This document shows, one piece after another, positions 18,347 to 29,360 of a stretch of DNA of 64,000 nucleotides (positions within the stretch are counted from its first letter, which is position 1; the number at the start of each line of letters is the position of its first letter). Source of the DNA: Perognathus longimembris pacificus (lineage: Eukaryota > Chordata > Mammalia > Rodentia > Heteromyidae). The stretch covers positions 4,962,274-5,026,273 of the forward strand of contig NC_063161.1 in NCBI RefSeq assembly GCF_023159225.1, in the 5' to 3' direction. The notes under the pieces are model-generated. The model saw only the letters and a list, made by a program, of their open reading frames with translations, did no database searches and was not told the origin of the DNA. The position numbers and the translations under genes are program-made.

Positions 18347-19182
18347 ATGACACTGCTGAGAGAGAAAGCACTGTGGGCCATCGCCGTGGCCATCTTCCTG
18401 CTCCTGGTGGACCTGATGCACCAGCGCCAACGCTGGGCTGCTCGCTACCCGCCAGGCCCTGTGCCACTGCCATGGCTGGGCAACCTGCTGCACGTGGATT
18501 TCCAGAACCTTCCGTACTGCTTCTACAAGGTGAGGGGCTAGACATGGGCTACAGAGATTATAGGGACACATGGGAACATATGGCGTTGGTGAAGCCACAG
18601 ACTGAACAAGACTTTCCATGGCCCAAGTAGAACAGGAACCCAGGGCCCTTATGATTCTCCCAGTGAGGGGCCAGGGTGCTGGGCAGTGTTTCATTTGGAC
18701 ATCAGGTGGAAGGAGGTGCAATGACCTCTTAAATCTCCTTCTGCCGTGGTGTCTTGGGTTTCATACTCCCACCTACGAATGTCTCTTTTCTTGTACTGTG
18801 GGGTGGTAGGGGGTCCTAGGACAGTCTTGTGGCTCTGTCTGGTGGTAGATGCACAGTCAGGTCTGAATTGATTGCTCTGCCCCACCCCAGCACCAAGACA
18901 CCAGATCTCAAGCTGGGGTATAGCCGTATAGCATATTGGTGGAATGTTGCCTGGCATAAAGAACACCCTGGAATTGATCACCAGCACAGCAAAATGAGAA
19001 AGAAGTGAGGGAATGAGACTGGGAGGGAGGGAAGAGAAGACTCTAGATTGGAACTATGCCATGATCAACCCGAGTCAATGTCTGAGCATTGAACCTGCAT
19101 CCTGTTGTCTGGCAGTGCCCTCCTCTGACCAGAACCTCAGTCCTTTGCCCACAGCTATGGTACTGCCTCGGGGATGTGTTTC
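18347..19182 (+). pseudogene. CYP2D copy 2: truncated gene head, exon 1 plus start of exon 2
   Basis: Exon 1, 18347-18529 (61 codons), is open and encodes [20 protein letters not shown] followed by the CYP2D basic stretch and PPGP hinge, with a proper gtgagg donor. At 19155 an acceptor (cccacag) is followed by about 27 bases matching the start of exon 2 (GGGGATGTGTTTCC = GDVF). The match breaks off around 19182 in unrelated sequence. Nothing of exons 3-9 follows. The start context is poor (ttccatga) and no TATA box is evident upstream. A second dead head, more decayed than copy 1. Confidence 0.85.
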
Positions 19183-19941
19183 CTAGCAAACACAAGGCCT
19201 GGGTTTGATTTCTACTACCACAAAAATAAGAATAAAAACAACTGATACTACTTATAACATGTATGAATCTTGAGGGCCCCCCCCCCTTTTTCAGTGAGAG
19301 TCAAAAAAGACAAGTTTATGACTCACTTCTTTGTGATGTCGAATTCATGAAGTAGCAGGTAGTGTGGTGATTGCTAGTGGCTAGGCAGAAGAGGGAGGAG
19401 GAGCTGTTGTCTGATGGGTACAAGCACCAGTGTTCCCAGATCTGAGCTGGGCAGTGACAGTGGTGACACATTGTGAATGCACTTGAGAACCCTGAATGTT
19501 TCACTGAAAGATGACAAGAAGGACTGGGTGCCAGAAGCTCACAACCATTATTCTAGCTTAATTTGAAGCCAGCCCAGGCAGGAAAATCCATGAGACTCTT
19601 ATCTCCAATTGTCCACCAAAAAGCCAGAAGTGGAGCTGTGGCTCAAGTGGGAGAGTGCTGACCCAATCCTCAGACCCTGATCTCAAGACCCATGAACAGA
19701 GATGGGGGGGTTGGAAATGTGGAGATGGGGAGGGGATGCCTGGGAGTATAGTTTCTTACTGACCACCTGCTGTGTGTCTGGGCTCACCGATCTAAGGTGT
19801 AATGTAAGTTCTAGGACCAGAACAAAAGTGGAGTAAAGCTGGTCAGTGTTAGGAAACTCCTCTCCCCCACATTATCGTCAAACATGCAGTCACTATTTGG
19901 ACCAGACTATGCAACAGAGCTTCTTTCATTTTTTTCTTTCT

Positions 19942-20155
19942 TTCTTTCTTTTTTTTTTTTTTTTTTGCCAGTCCTGGGGCTTGAACTCAGGGCCTGAGCA
20001 CTGTCCCTGGCTTCTTTTTGCTCAAAGCTAGCACTCTACCGCTTGAGCCACAGCGCCACTTCTGGCTTTTTCTGTGTATGTGGTGCTGAGGAATCGAACC
20101 CAGTGCTTCATGTATTGGAGATGAACACTCTACCACTAGGCCACATTCCTAGCCC
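19942..20155 (-). repeat. Dimeric ID-like SINE, antisense
   Basis: Well preserved antisense copy after a long T-rich run. Carries both halves and the B-box complement 'gaatcgaaccc'. It ends at 'cctagccc'. Confidence 0.85.
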
Positions 20156-20544
20156 GCAACAGAGCTTCCTTAGCTTAGGGAAACAGGCCTAACTTTCCAG
20201 AACAAATGTCAGACTCCTGATGAGCCACAAAGTCTGGCAGCATTCTGGCATCTTTCCTGATATGACTGTCTCTCTATGCCTGGGGCTATGACCACACCCA
20301 CAGGTTAATGTCAGCAGTGGGTAGGGGCGGGGCCTAGGGCCCTGTCAGTCTGCCTCCAGAGGGAAGGGGCATAAAGACTGGATGAGTTTCCCTGGTGGTG
20401 GGAAGCCCGGAATGCTCGTTTTCCTGTCCTTCCCTCTGCATCTTCCTGACATTGACTAGGGTTTCATGGGCGAGAAAGGGGCAGCTGAGCAGCAGAACTC
20501 TGGGCCTTGCACTCTAGCTCAGCCTTTTTTTGCACACTAGTTTT

Positions 20545-20990
20545 CTGCAAGCTGATCCACAGAAGCTTTTTGCTGGTTAATTAGCCTAAGAGTCTCTCTT
20601 ATCTGCCTATGCTGGGTCTGAACCTCAATTTTCAGATCTCAGCCTCCAGAGTAGCTAAATTCTGTGTGTGAGTCACTGGCCCTTGACTCCAACACCTTCG
20701 TGAGAGTTCCAAGAACTACTTAGGAGGCACAGAGCCAGAAGGATCAAGAATGTTCTTGCATCTTCTGGGCCTTTGTTGTCCTCCTTGCCTGGCACAGCTG
20801 TACCACTGGGAGGAAACACCCAATGCCTGGCTCCTCGGGAGGAACAGAAAGGAGGGTGGGACCTCTGTCCTGTTCTGGTTTGTGTGGATGCCAGGCTAGA
20901 GCCTGTGGAGCTGCAATCCCACAAGCTGGCACCAGAGGGAACAGAGATGACAAGCAGGGGAATACTCAGAAATAGACCAGGAAGACCTCG
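20545..20990. repeat. Antisense composite SINE and inverted flank block
   Basis: 20545-20690 is an antisense composite SINE fragment. From about 20695 to 20990 the sequence is the reverse complement of the block at about 16015-16290 (and of a more diverged version at 11030-11280): the words 'gtgccagcctgtgggattgcagctcc' and 'cagaagatgcaagaacattcttgatcc' appear on opposite strands. So one block of the 5'-flank duplicon is inverted in copy 3. Confidence 0.75.
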
Positions 20991-21160
20991 GGGAGCAAGA
21001 CCGGCCTCCTGGGTAGTCAGTTTTCTGGGAAGTTTTAGACATCAGTGGGGACCTCAGAACACCCATCTCCACAGGTGGCATGGGAGGCACTGGCCCTTTT
21101 CCTGTCCTGGACACCTTGGGTTGTCTTCACATTTCAGCCACTGGAACAGGGCTTCTGTGA

Positions 21161-21403
21161 GATATATCTCTCTCTCTCCCTTCTCTCTCCCCTCCCCCCT
21201 CTCTCTCTCGCCAGTCCTGGGGCTTGGACTCAGGGCCTGGGCACTGTTCTTGGCTTCTTTTGCTCAAGGCTAGCACTCTACCACTTGAGCCACACACAGC
21301 GCCACTTCCAGGTTTTTCTGTTTATGTGGTACTGAGAGGAATCAAACCCAGGGCTTCATGCATGGTAGCCAAGCACTCTACCACTAAGCCACATCCCCAG
21401 CCC
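21161..21403 (-). repeat. (TC)n tract and antisense dimeric ID-like SINE
   Basis: A TC-rich simple repeat (21161-21210) where the SINE tail should be, followed by an antisense dimeric ID-like SINE to 21403. A composite-SINE fragment abuts it (to about 21455). Confidence 0.75.
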
Positions 21404-22078
21404 CCACTTCCAGCTTTTTGGTGGTTATCTTAGAGATAAGAGTCTCACAGACATTACTGCCAAGATGGCTCTGAATGGCTGTATCCTCTTCTGAGATGGC
21501 TGTGATGTCCGTGCCCTGGTGATGGGTGGTGTGGACCATATTACCAAGTGTTGCCAGCCAGGTGTGGTTTGCTGACATCACTGATCGCGGAGCTTGTGCA
21601 GTGGCCACGTCCAGGCCGTCTTGTGCAGAGCTCTGCACGTGTTTCAGACGTGAGCCCTGGGGCTGTGTGGTGACTCTGACCTCGTTAACGTGCTTCCTTC
21701 TATGTCTTGGGGACACAAGGCTGCCTGTCCTGATGGCTGTGGGCACAACAGCATGAGGGACGGTGCTGAGTCATGAGTGTCGGTCCTTGTGCTCACAGCT
21801 TGGCTATTTCTCATGATCACCACATCCTACACACCGGCCCCTGGCACAAGGAGGGCACTGCCTGGGTTTCCATCTCCCTTAAAAGCAGAGCCGTCAGCTG
21901 GCTGCCCCTTCCACCCCTCCCTCCCGTCACAGTGCCCAGCGTGGCACAGCCTGCCGGGATGGGCAGCTTATTCCCACCTCAGTGCTCAGTCCCCTTCCCC
22001 GGTGGCACGGGAAGGACAGGACCTTTGGCTGGCCTCCTACCCCTCCTGCTTACACAATCAGCACCAACGTGGCTGAGG

Positions 22079-22091
22079 GGGGCAAAGGGCA
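22079..22091 (+). promoter_or_regulatory. HNF4-type DR1 element of CYP2D copy 3
   Basis: GGGGCAAAGGGCA fits the DR1 half-site pair bound by HNF4 alpha, the main liver activator of CYP2D6, whose own element is closely similar. It lies about 110 bases before the start codon. The binding is inferred from family knowledge. Confidence 0.6.
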
Positions 22092-22102
22092 GCCTCGGCT
22101 CA

Positions 22103-22110
22103 TTTAAAAG
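22103..22110 (+). promoter_or_regulatory. TATA-like box of CYP2D copy 3
   Basis: TTTAAAAG about 90 bases before the ATG, directly after the DR1 element, in the spacing the CYP2D family uses. Confidence 0.5.
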
Positions 22111-22199
22111 GGAACAACCAGGCTGGCGAAGCACACAAGGTGTGTGACAGTGTCCTGCCCAGGCCTCGTTGCTGGAGTCCGGTGAGCAGTGAGCCAGCC

Positions 22200-25100
22200 A
22201 TGGAGCTGCTGATGGGGTCTGTGGCCATGGCCGTGGCCATCTTCCTGCTCCTGGTGGACCTGATGCACAGGCGCCAACGCTGGGCTGCTCGCTACCCGCC
22301 AGGCCCTGTGCCACTGCCAGGGCTGGGCACCCTGCTGCACGTGGATTTCGAGAACCTTCCATACTGCTTCTACAAGGTGAGGAGCTGATGGTGGGCAGCA
22401 GAGGGCCCGTGGAAGCCCACAGAGACAGTGCTGGGACGCCGCAGGCCACACAGGTAGCTGAGTCCTGGAAGATGAAGGGGCTTCCTGGGGAGGGGCACCG
22501 TGGGGCCTGATGGCAGTCTGGACTTTCCAAGACCCAAGTGTGGCAGGTCAAGGCCGGGGGTGAGCTGTGACAGCGAGTTTGGGGTACAGTTGTACAGAGC
22601 GGAAGTCATGTGCTCCCCTGGTCCTTCCAGACTCTCCGAGGAGCGAGGGGCAAGGCACTGGGCAGCATTCCAGTAGTACGTCAGGTGGAGACAGGTGCAG
22701 CGACCCCTTGAATCTCATGCTCCCGGGAGCCCGAGTTTCCTCCTCCACGTAGGGGACACTTAGGGTCCTGTGACTGTTTCACAAATCTGGCCTATTGTTC
22801 CTGGGCAGTCACTGCTGAGGTGATTCTGCCACTCCAGCCCCAGCGTGAGGACGCCAGGATTCAGCCTGGAGATGGCGCTTAGCAGCAGAGCACTAGCCAG
22901 GCATAGTGGAAGCTCTGGGCATAGGGGAAAAAAAATAGAACACACCATTATCCTTGCCCTGCCCAGTCTGGGTCCTTAGGCTTCTGTACCAAGCCTGGAT
23001 CCTGCAGTCTGGCACCAGAAGCCCTCCATTGACTGTTGGGGATTCAGCTTGGCACTGAGGGGGGAAGGGCGATGAGAGCGATCCCAAGACGCTGCCCTTC
23101 CCCCCGCCCTGGGGCAGTGTGGAAGTTAGCCACACCTATCTCCTTCTGGGTCCGGAACTGGAGGGAGTAGCTCTGAAACCAGCCGCCCACCTCTCGCCAG
23201 CGAGCACGTGTGCCCCCTTTGCACGGGCAGTACCCAGAGGGCGGTACTATGGGAAGTGACGTTAGCCCATGTGGGATGTGGGAGGTCCTAGGGAGCTGCT
23301 CTTGGATGGACAAGCTCACCAGCCTATCGTTAGTTCCTGGCCAATCCCCCCCTTTCCTCGTCGTCATTGCTATATGACTGTTAGCCCCTCCCTTGAATAA
23401 ACAGATTGCCCTCTGAGGCTTCTCCGAGACCCGTGCGAGCCTGGCTTCCTTGGTGGGTATAGGAAGGGGGAGAAAAGGGGTCTTGCCTGGCCACGTGCAC
23501 CTGAGGCTTGCCCGTGTTCCACCACTCCATCTTGGCCTGCCTGCAGGTCAGGCAGCCAGGGGAGAGGGTGGAAAGGGAATAAGCTTAGCATCCCCGCACC
23601 AGGGGAGGTAAATCTAGCCCAGCAATTGACCAGTGCCCTGATGCTCTGCCTGCAGCTACAGCATCGGTTCGGGGACGTGTTCAGCCTACAGTTGGCCTGG
23701 AAGCCAGTGGTTGTGGTGAATGGGCTGGAGGCCGTGCGTGAGGCACTGGTGACCTGTGGCGAGGACACCTCAGATCGCCCACCGATGCCCATCTATGAAC
23801 ACCTGGGCTTCGGACCAAGGTCCAAAGGTAAAGAGCCTCCTAGCTGGGCAATGGGACTGTGACAAAGGAAAAACAGGCCCTTGTGGGGACAGCAGGGAGG
23901 AGAAGGGCTGTCAAATGATACGAGGCAATCCAGCCAGAGTAGACCATGCAGGCACACAGGAGTGTTCTGACAGGAAGGGCCTGTCTTGGGTATGGAGGTG
24001 AGCATTCTGCCATCTGTACAAGGTCACACGCACCTGTCCACTCTTCCCCAGGGGTGATCCTGGCGCCCTATGCGCAGGCCTGGCGTGAACAGCGACGCTT
24101 CACCTTGTCCACCCTGCGGAACTTTGGCCTCGGCAAGAAATCGCTGGAGCAATGGGTGACCGAAGAGGCTGGCTGCCTGTGTGCAGCCATCGCTGACCAG
24201 GGTGATCCAGGTAACACCAGGAGGAAACAAGGTTTGCAGGGGGTGTGGTAGAGGATTTCCTCATTCCTCCCTTTCTCCCAGGCCGCCCCTTCAGCCCCAA
24301 GGGCCTCCTGAGCAAGGCTGTGTGTAACGTGATCGCCTCCCTCATCTATGCCCGCCGCTTCGAGTACGAAGACGCCAGTCTAGACAGAATGTTGGAGATG
24401 GTTGAAAAGTTTGTGAGGGAGGACACCGGCTTCCTCCCTGAGGTGTGGGCAGACTGCAGGGCTGACTCCAGGCAGCTCCAGGGGAGAATTTGCATATGGT
24501 GCCATGGGGAAAGGGCCTGGAGATGGGGAAACTCGTTTGTCTTTTTTTCTTCCCTTTGGTACTGAGGATCGAACCCAGGACGTTGCACTTGCTAGGCAAG
24601 TGCTTTGCCACTGAGCTACATCCCAGCCCGAGATGGGGAAACTTGACAGTAGAACGGGACGGAGTCCTGGGGTCAGAGGGCTCTGAAGGGGGACAGTCTG
24701 CACCCATGTCCCCTGTGGAGATATTCCTCTGGCAGCCAGGGCTTTAAGAGAGCAAGGAGAAGGAGCCAGTGACCAGAAGGGGCCAGAGAGGGCTTGCATC
24801 CACCTGGACGACACAAGGGTGGAGAATGGCCCCCCTGTACCGTGAACACAGATGGACCCCGCCCTCTGCTCCCACAGTTTCTGAACGCGGTCCCCGCGCT
24901 CCTGCGCATCCCAGGGTTGCCTGGCAAGGTCTTCCCTGGACAGAAGGCCTTCATGGCCCTGCTGGATGGGCTGCTCACAGAGCACAGCATGACCCGGGAC
25001 CCCCATGAGCCGCCCCGAGACCTGACCGACGCCTTCCTGGCTGAGGTGGAGAAGGTGAGGTGTGGCCGCCCCTACCCCACAGGGCTGAGGGAGGTGAGGC

Positions 25101-26458
25101 CAGGCTCCAGGCTGGTGGGAGACAGTGGGGGCGCTGTGGGGCCTTGTCCTCTGCTGCCTTAGCCCAGAGCCACCTTGTTCTTTCCCAGGCCAAGGGGAAC
25201 CCCGAGAGCAGCTTCAATGAGGACAACCTGCGCGTGGTGGTGGCTGACCTTTTCAGTGCGGGAATGGTGACCACATCCACCACGCTGTCCTGGGCCCTGC
25301 TGCTCATGATCTTGCACCCGGATGTGCAGGGTGAGCCAGCTGGGCTGGGGGGGAGGGAGAGGCAGGAAGAGTGGCATCAGGACTGGGCCTTGGCACAGAG
25401 GCTGAGGCAGGTCCGTGGCCCAGGCGCAGGGACTGACGGCTGTGGCCCTGCTTGTCCACGCAGGCCGCGTGCAGCAGGAGATCGACGAGGTGATCGGGCA
25501 GGGGCGGCAGCCAGAGTTGGCGGACCAGGCCCGCATGCCCTTCACAAGCGCCGTGATCCACGAGGTGCAGCGCTTTGCCGACATTATCCCAACGAATTTG
25601 CCCCACATGACGTCCCGTGATGTGGAAGTGCAGGGCTTCCTCATCCCTAAGGTAGGTCCAGTCATCCCGGCCCAGTCATTGAGGTACAAGGACAGGAAAG
25701 ACGTAAATCACCTGACCCCACGTTGCTGAGTTGCCAACAGGATGGATTGAGGTGTGAGCCTTGAAAAACCACTCAGGGCCAACTTTGCCCCTAGAGCCTG
25801 GGTAGAGGACAACAAATGATCGGCCAGTGGTGGAGGAACCATTGCATGCAGTGACAGTTGGTAGAGGGACTCCAAGCTTGTCACTTGGCCCTGTCACTGC
25901 ACCAGAGGTGGTTCTGAACAGCATCCGGGGTTGAGGGTCAGGTGAATGGATGCGCACCTACGCTAGGGCAGTGGCCTCGTGTGTGGTGTGAGGGTCTCCG
26001 TGTCCATGGCCTCCGTCACCACGCACTTCCCCCCCAGGGCACCACTCTGATCACCAACCTGTCCTCGGTGCTGAAGGACGAGCGCGTCTGGGAGCAGCCC
26101 TTCCGCTTCCACCCCGAGCACTTCCTGGACGCCCAGGGCCGCTTTGTGAAGCCCGAGGCCTTCATGCCCTTCTCAGCAGGTGCGCGGGGCGCAGGGCCCG
26201 GCTCCCTGTCCCCTGGCCAGGTGCCTGGGCCGTGGGCTCCGGACCCCAGCTGACCACGCTCCACTCGTGTCCCCCGCAGGCCGCCGCGCATGCCTGGGGG
26301 AGCCGCTGGCGCGCATGGAGCTCTTCCTCTTCTTCACCTGCCTCCTGCAGCGCTTCAGCTTCTCGGTGCCCGCCGGCCAGCCCCGGCCCAGCATCTACAG
26401 GGTCTTCTCCTTGCCCCTTGCCCCATGCCCATACCAGCTCTGTGCTGTGCCACGCTAG
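22200..26458 (+). CDS. Cyp2d: CYP2D copy 3: complete nine-exon cytochrome P450 2D
   Basis: Microsomal P450 monooxygenase expected to oxidise lipophilic amines and xenobiotics with NADPH-P450 reductase. Exons: 22200-22376, 23656-23827, 24052-24201 or 24210, 24282-24442, 24878-25054, 25189-25330, 25464-25651, 26038-26179, 26280-26458. Predicted length is 495 or 498 residues (human CYP2D6 497), no internal stop. Visible: N-anchor (residues 5-20), [14 protein letters not shown] hinge, I-helix [13 protein letters not shown], ExxR (EVQR), heme loop [10 protein letters not shown]. The acidic residues matching human Glu216 and Asp301 are Asp and Asp; Phe120 is Ile. APYAQAW replaces the usual ARYGxAW after SRS1. 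Intron 1 carries a solo LTR, intron 4 an ID-like SINE. Intron 2 has a GT donor, unlike copies 4-6. Exons 5-9 resemble copy 4 far more than exons 1-4 do. The most canonical promoter and poly(A) of the cluster. Confidence 0.93.
23034..23624 (+). mobile_element. Solo LTR of a class II endogenous retrovirus in intron 1 of copy 3
   Basis: 591-base element starting TGTTGGGG and ending AGCA, flanked by a perfect 6-base duplication ATTGAC (23028-23033 and 23625-23630). Six-base target duplications and TG...CA ends fit an ERVK-like (class II) LTR. It has a poly(A) signal (gaataaac, about 23394-23401) in sense with the gene. Its start and R-U5 region resemble the LTR at 46387-46903 (same 'cttctccgagac' motif). 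It sits about 30 bases before exon 2's acceptor. Confidence 0.9.
24545..24630 (-). repeat. ID-like SINE in intron 4 of copy 3
   Basis: Antisense single ID-like unit: 'ggtactgaggatcgaaccc', 'cttgctaggcaagtgc', ending 'acatcccagccc'. The flanking words 'gagatggggaaact' occur on both sides (24520-24533 and 24631-24644), a likely 14-base target site duplication. Confidence 0.85.
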
Positions 26459-26506
26459 GAAGAACACCCCATCCTGAATCTGCCCCCAGGAGCTGTCACA
26501 ATGCAC

Positions 26507-26512
26507 AATAAA
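26507..26512 (+). promoter_or_regulatory. Poly(A) signal of CYP2D copy 3
   Basis: AATAAA in 'gcacaataaaccagtgtt', about 50 bases after the stop codon, in the same setting as the CYP2D6 signal (acaataaagcaatgtgg type). It is the only CYP2D copy here with a canonical signal close to its stop. Confidence 0.8.
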
Positions 26513-26956
26513 CCAGTGTTTTGGCTGCCACTGGGGCTCCTGGCCCAGCCTCCCTCCCTGGCCTCTCTCTGGGATGGGTCCTGAGCCAGCAGGTTGATGC
26601 CCACCCACCCCGCCAGATCCAGTTCACCTGAGCACTGGATTCTGCCACAGACAGGGCTCTGCTGCCCCGTCTTTCCCCTGAAGGCTCACTTCACAGCTTG
26701 GTCAAGTGCTTTCTGAAGTTTACTTCCTAGAAGGTTTACATACTTCAGGAAACATTAATACATTTAATATACAAAGGAGCTAGCAACAGTTAGCCTCCGA
26801 GACACACAGATAGCGTATGTGCATATTAGTTTATCACGCGTACATCTTCATTTAACTTCTGTCTTTGAAGTAAAAATTAGACTTCTTAATTAGGTCCCAT
26901 AGTAGCTGTAGAACACTGACAAAAAAAATTAAAACTTTCTATTTCTTAAAGGTTAG

Positions 26957-27176
26957 ACGGGAGCCGGGCGCAGGTGGTTCATGGCTTTAGTCCAGGCTAC
27001 TCAGGAGGCTGAGATCTGGGGATCATGGTTCAAAGCCAGCCCGGCAGGAAAGTCCATGAGACCGTTATCTCCAGTTAACCAAAAATGGAACTGTGCCTCA
27101 AAGTGGTAGAATGCTGGCCTTGAGCAAAAAAGCTCAGGGACAGCGCCTGTCCCTCAGTTCAAGCCCAAGACTGAAG

Positions 27177-27212
<36 letters not shown>

Positions 27213-27214
27213 CA
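26957..27214 (+). repeat. Composite SINE with (CA)n tail
   Basis: Starts 'gggagccgggcgcaggtggttcatggc', a fairly complete 7SL-like head, and continues through the ID-like half to 'cagttcaagccc' and an (AC)n tract (27180-27212). Confidence 0.85.
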
Positions 27215-28144
27215 CACTTTCCTAAATAGTTATGAGCCTGATAAAACACAAGATATCCTGATAAATTACAAAATCTGTCATTTTAAGCCATTTTCTTGTC
27301 AGTGTTACCAAGAGCAAAACAGCATTCTTAAATTTTAGAGAATTAGGTGCTAATTCTATGAAGAGCATTAAATGCTTACCTTAGAAAATTGTTTAAGTAA
27401 TGCTTAAATTTCAACTTAATCTCACATATAAACTTTTCATTGACTCCATTTTTATATACTTCTCAAATCTTCCTGCAAGCTTTTTCTGAGCCTTCTGGAG
27501 CCCTTTTCCCCTTCTTTGTGTAATTTGGAACAGTCCTTTAGGGCAAACTTTACAAAATATGTTTCTCAAGCCAAAGGATTTGCTTTTCCCCATAACTTTC
27601 TTCTGTAAAGACCGATTCCAATTTATGTATGAAACAGTAATCCCTCTGTACTTATATATATTCCATGACTTACTTACATCCTTCTTACTCATTCTTTCAT
27701 CTCTTCTTTTTCTCTGTTTGCAAAAGTTTAGAACTTAGACAAAATTGTCCAAAACCATAACGATTGTCCAAAATGTAAAGTGTGTTATCTTATGTATATT
27801 GATTGGACATACACATTTAGACATTTTAGTATCCATCAGGTCAAATTCCCTTAAAAAAAAAAAAAAAGCACTTGTAGCCTTCTAATTTGAACAAAAACCC
27901 AAGAAGAAACCAATTTCATACTATTCTCGAGACAATAATGATTTACAACAACACATCTGTTAATGTACTCATATATTGTAAAAAAAAAAAAAAAAAAAAA
28001 AGAAGAATTGATTCCAGATTATCATGGAATGAGACCAATATGGATGTGTGTCCTTGAAGTCCCTTCATTCCTAAATTTGGGACCTAATTTCTCAATGTCT
28101 GCATTTTAGTTCAGCTTTGGATGCCTAGTTTTTCTTTCTTTCTT

Positions 28145-29360
28145 TTTTTTTTTTCCATTATTTCTTTTTGTCTGCCATGGGGCTTGAACTAAGGATCTGG
28201 GTGCTGTCCCTGAGCTTTTTCACTCAAGGCTGGTGCTCTAGCACTTTGAATCACAGTTCCACTTCTGGTTTTCTGGTGGTTCATTAAAGAGAAGAGTCTC
28301 ACAGACTTTCCTGCTGGGTGCGATCAAACTGGGATCCTCAGATCTCAGCCTCCTGAATAGCTGGGATTACAGGCTTGAGCCACCTGTGCCCACTGTCTGG
28401 TTCTTAGAAACAGCAGCAGGTGAGAGAGAGAGAGGGAGGGACAGAGAGACAGAGAACAGAGGGAAAACGGCAGCCACAACTCCTCTATAAACACATTCAC
28501 ATATGCATACATAAGCAAAAATAAATAAATGCTTCCTAGTGCCAGTTTCTGGGGCTTAAGCTCAGGGCCTTTGTTTACTCTTGCTTGACTTTTTTACTCA
28601 AGGTTAGTGCTCTATCACTTGACCATAGCTGTCTTCTACCTTTTTCTTAGTTAATTGGAAGGTAAGAATCTCACAGACTTTTCTCCCTGGGTTTAAACCT
28701 CAATCCTATGATCTCAGCCTCTGAGTAGCTAGCATTGCAGGTATGACCTACCAATTGCCAGGCAGCTCAAAAAATTGTTTTGTTTTTAGTTAGTCATGCT
28801 AAAGCATGTCAAGTTTAATGTACAGAAGAAAAATGCAGGAGTTAGATTTAGTGGTCACCAGTATCCTGATCATTTATTTCCAGAAACAGATCAAATTGTG
28901 CCCAAGTTTGCACCTTTAGTTCTCATTGGTGGCTAATCGAGGGTCAGTGCCAGGGACGTGGGCTGCGTCAGACTTCAATAGGAATGCTGCCACCGCCGTT
29001 AGATGTTTGAGTCTCTATCCTACCATCACAGAGACTAATGGACACACTCAGGATGACACACCCAACTACATTCATCCAGAACAAGCCCTTCGACAAACCA
29101 TCCTTCTGCCCCTTCTTTTTTCATCATCTTCTTTGTTGGTTGTGAGGCTTGAACTCTGGGCCTGAGCACTGTCCCCGAGATCTTCAACTCAAGGCTAGCG
29201 CTCTACCGCTTTGAGCCACAGCACCACTTCCATTTTTCCAGTGGTTAATTGGAGATAAGTCTCATGGATTTCCCTCCCTGGGCTGGCTTGGAACTGCAAT
29301 CCGCAGGTCTCAGCCTCCTGAGTAGCTAGCATTACAGGTGTGAGCCTCTGGCACCCAGCC
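28145..29360 (-). repeat. Three antisense composite SINEs
   Basis: Copies at about 28145-28400, 28535-28770 and 29115-29360. Each shows the reverse complement of the ID-like part (ggcttgaact...ctcaaggctagtgctct) followed by the 7SL-like head complement (cagcctcctgagtagct, acaggtgtgagcc). Confidence 0.8.

Noticed and set aside
20695..20990. Possible extra gene shared by 11000, 16000 and 20700 blocks
   Set aside because: The open frames are short, differ between blocks and are on both strands; better explained as duplicated non-coding flank.
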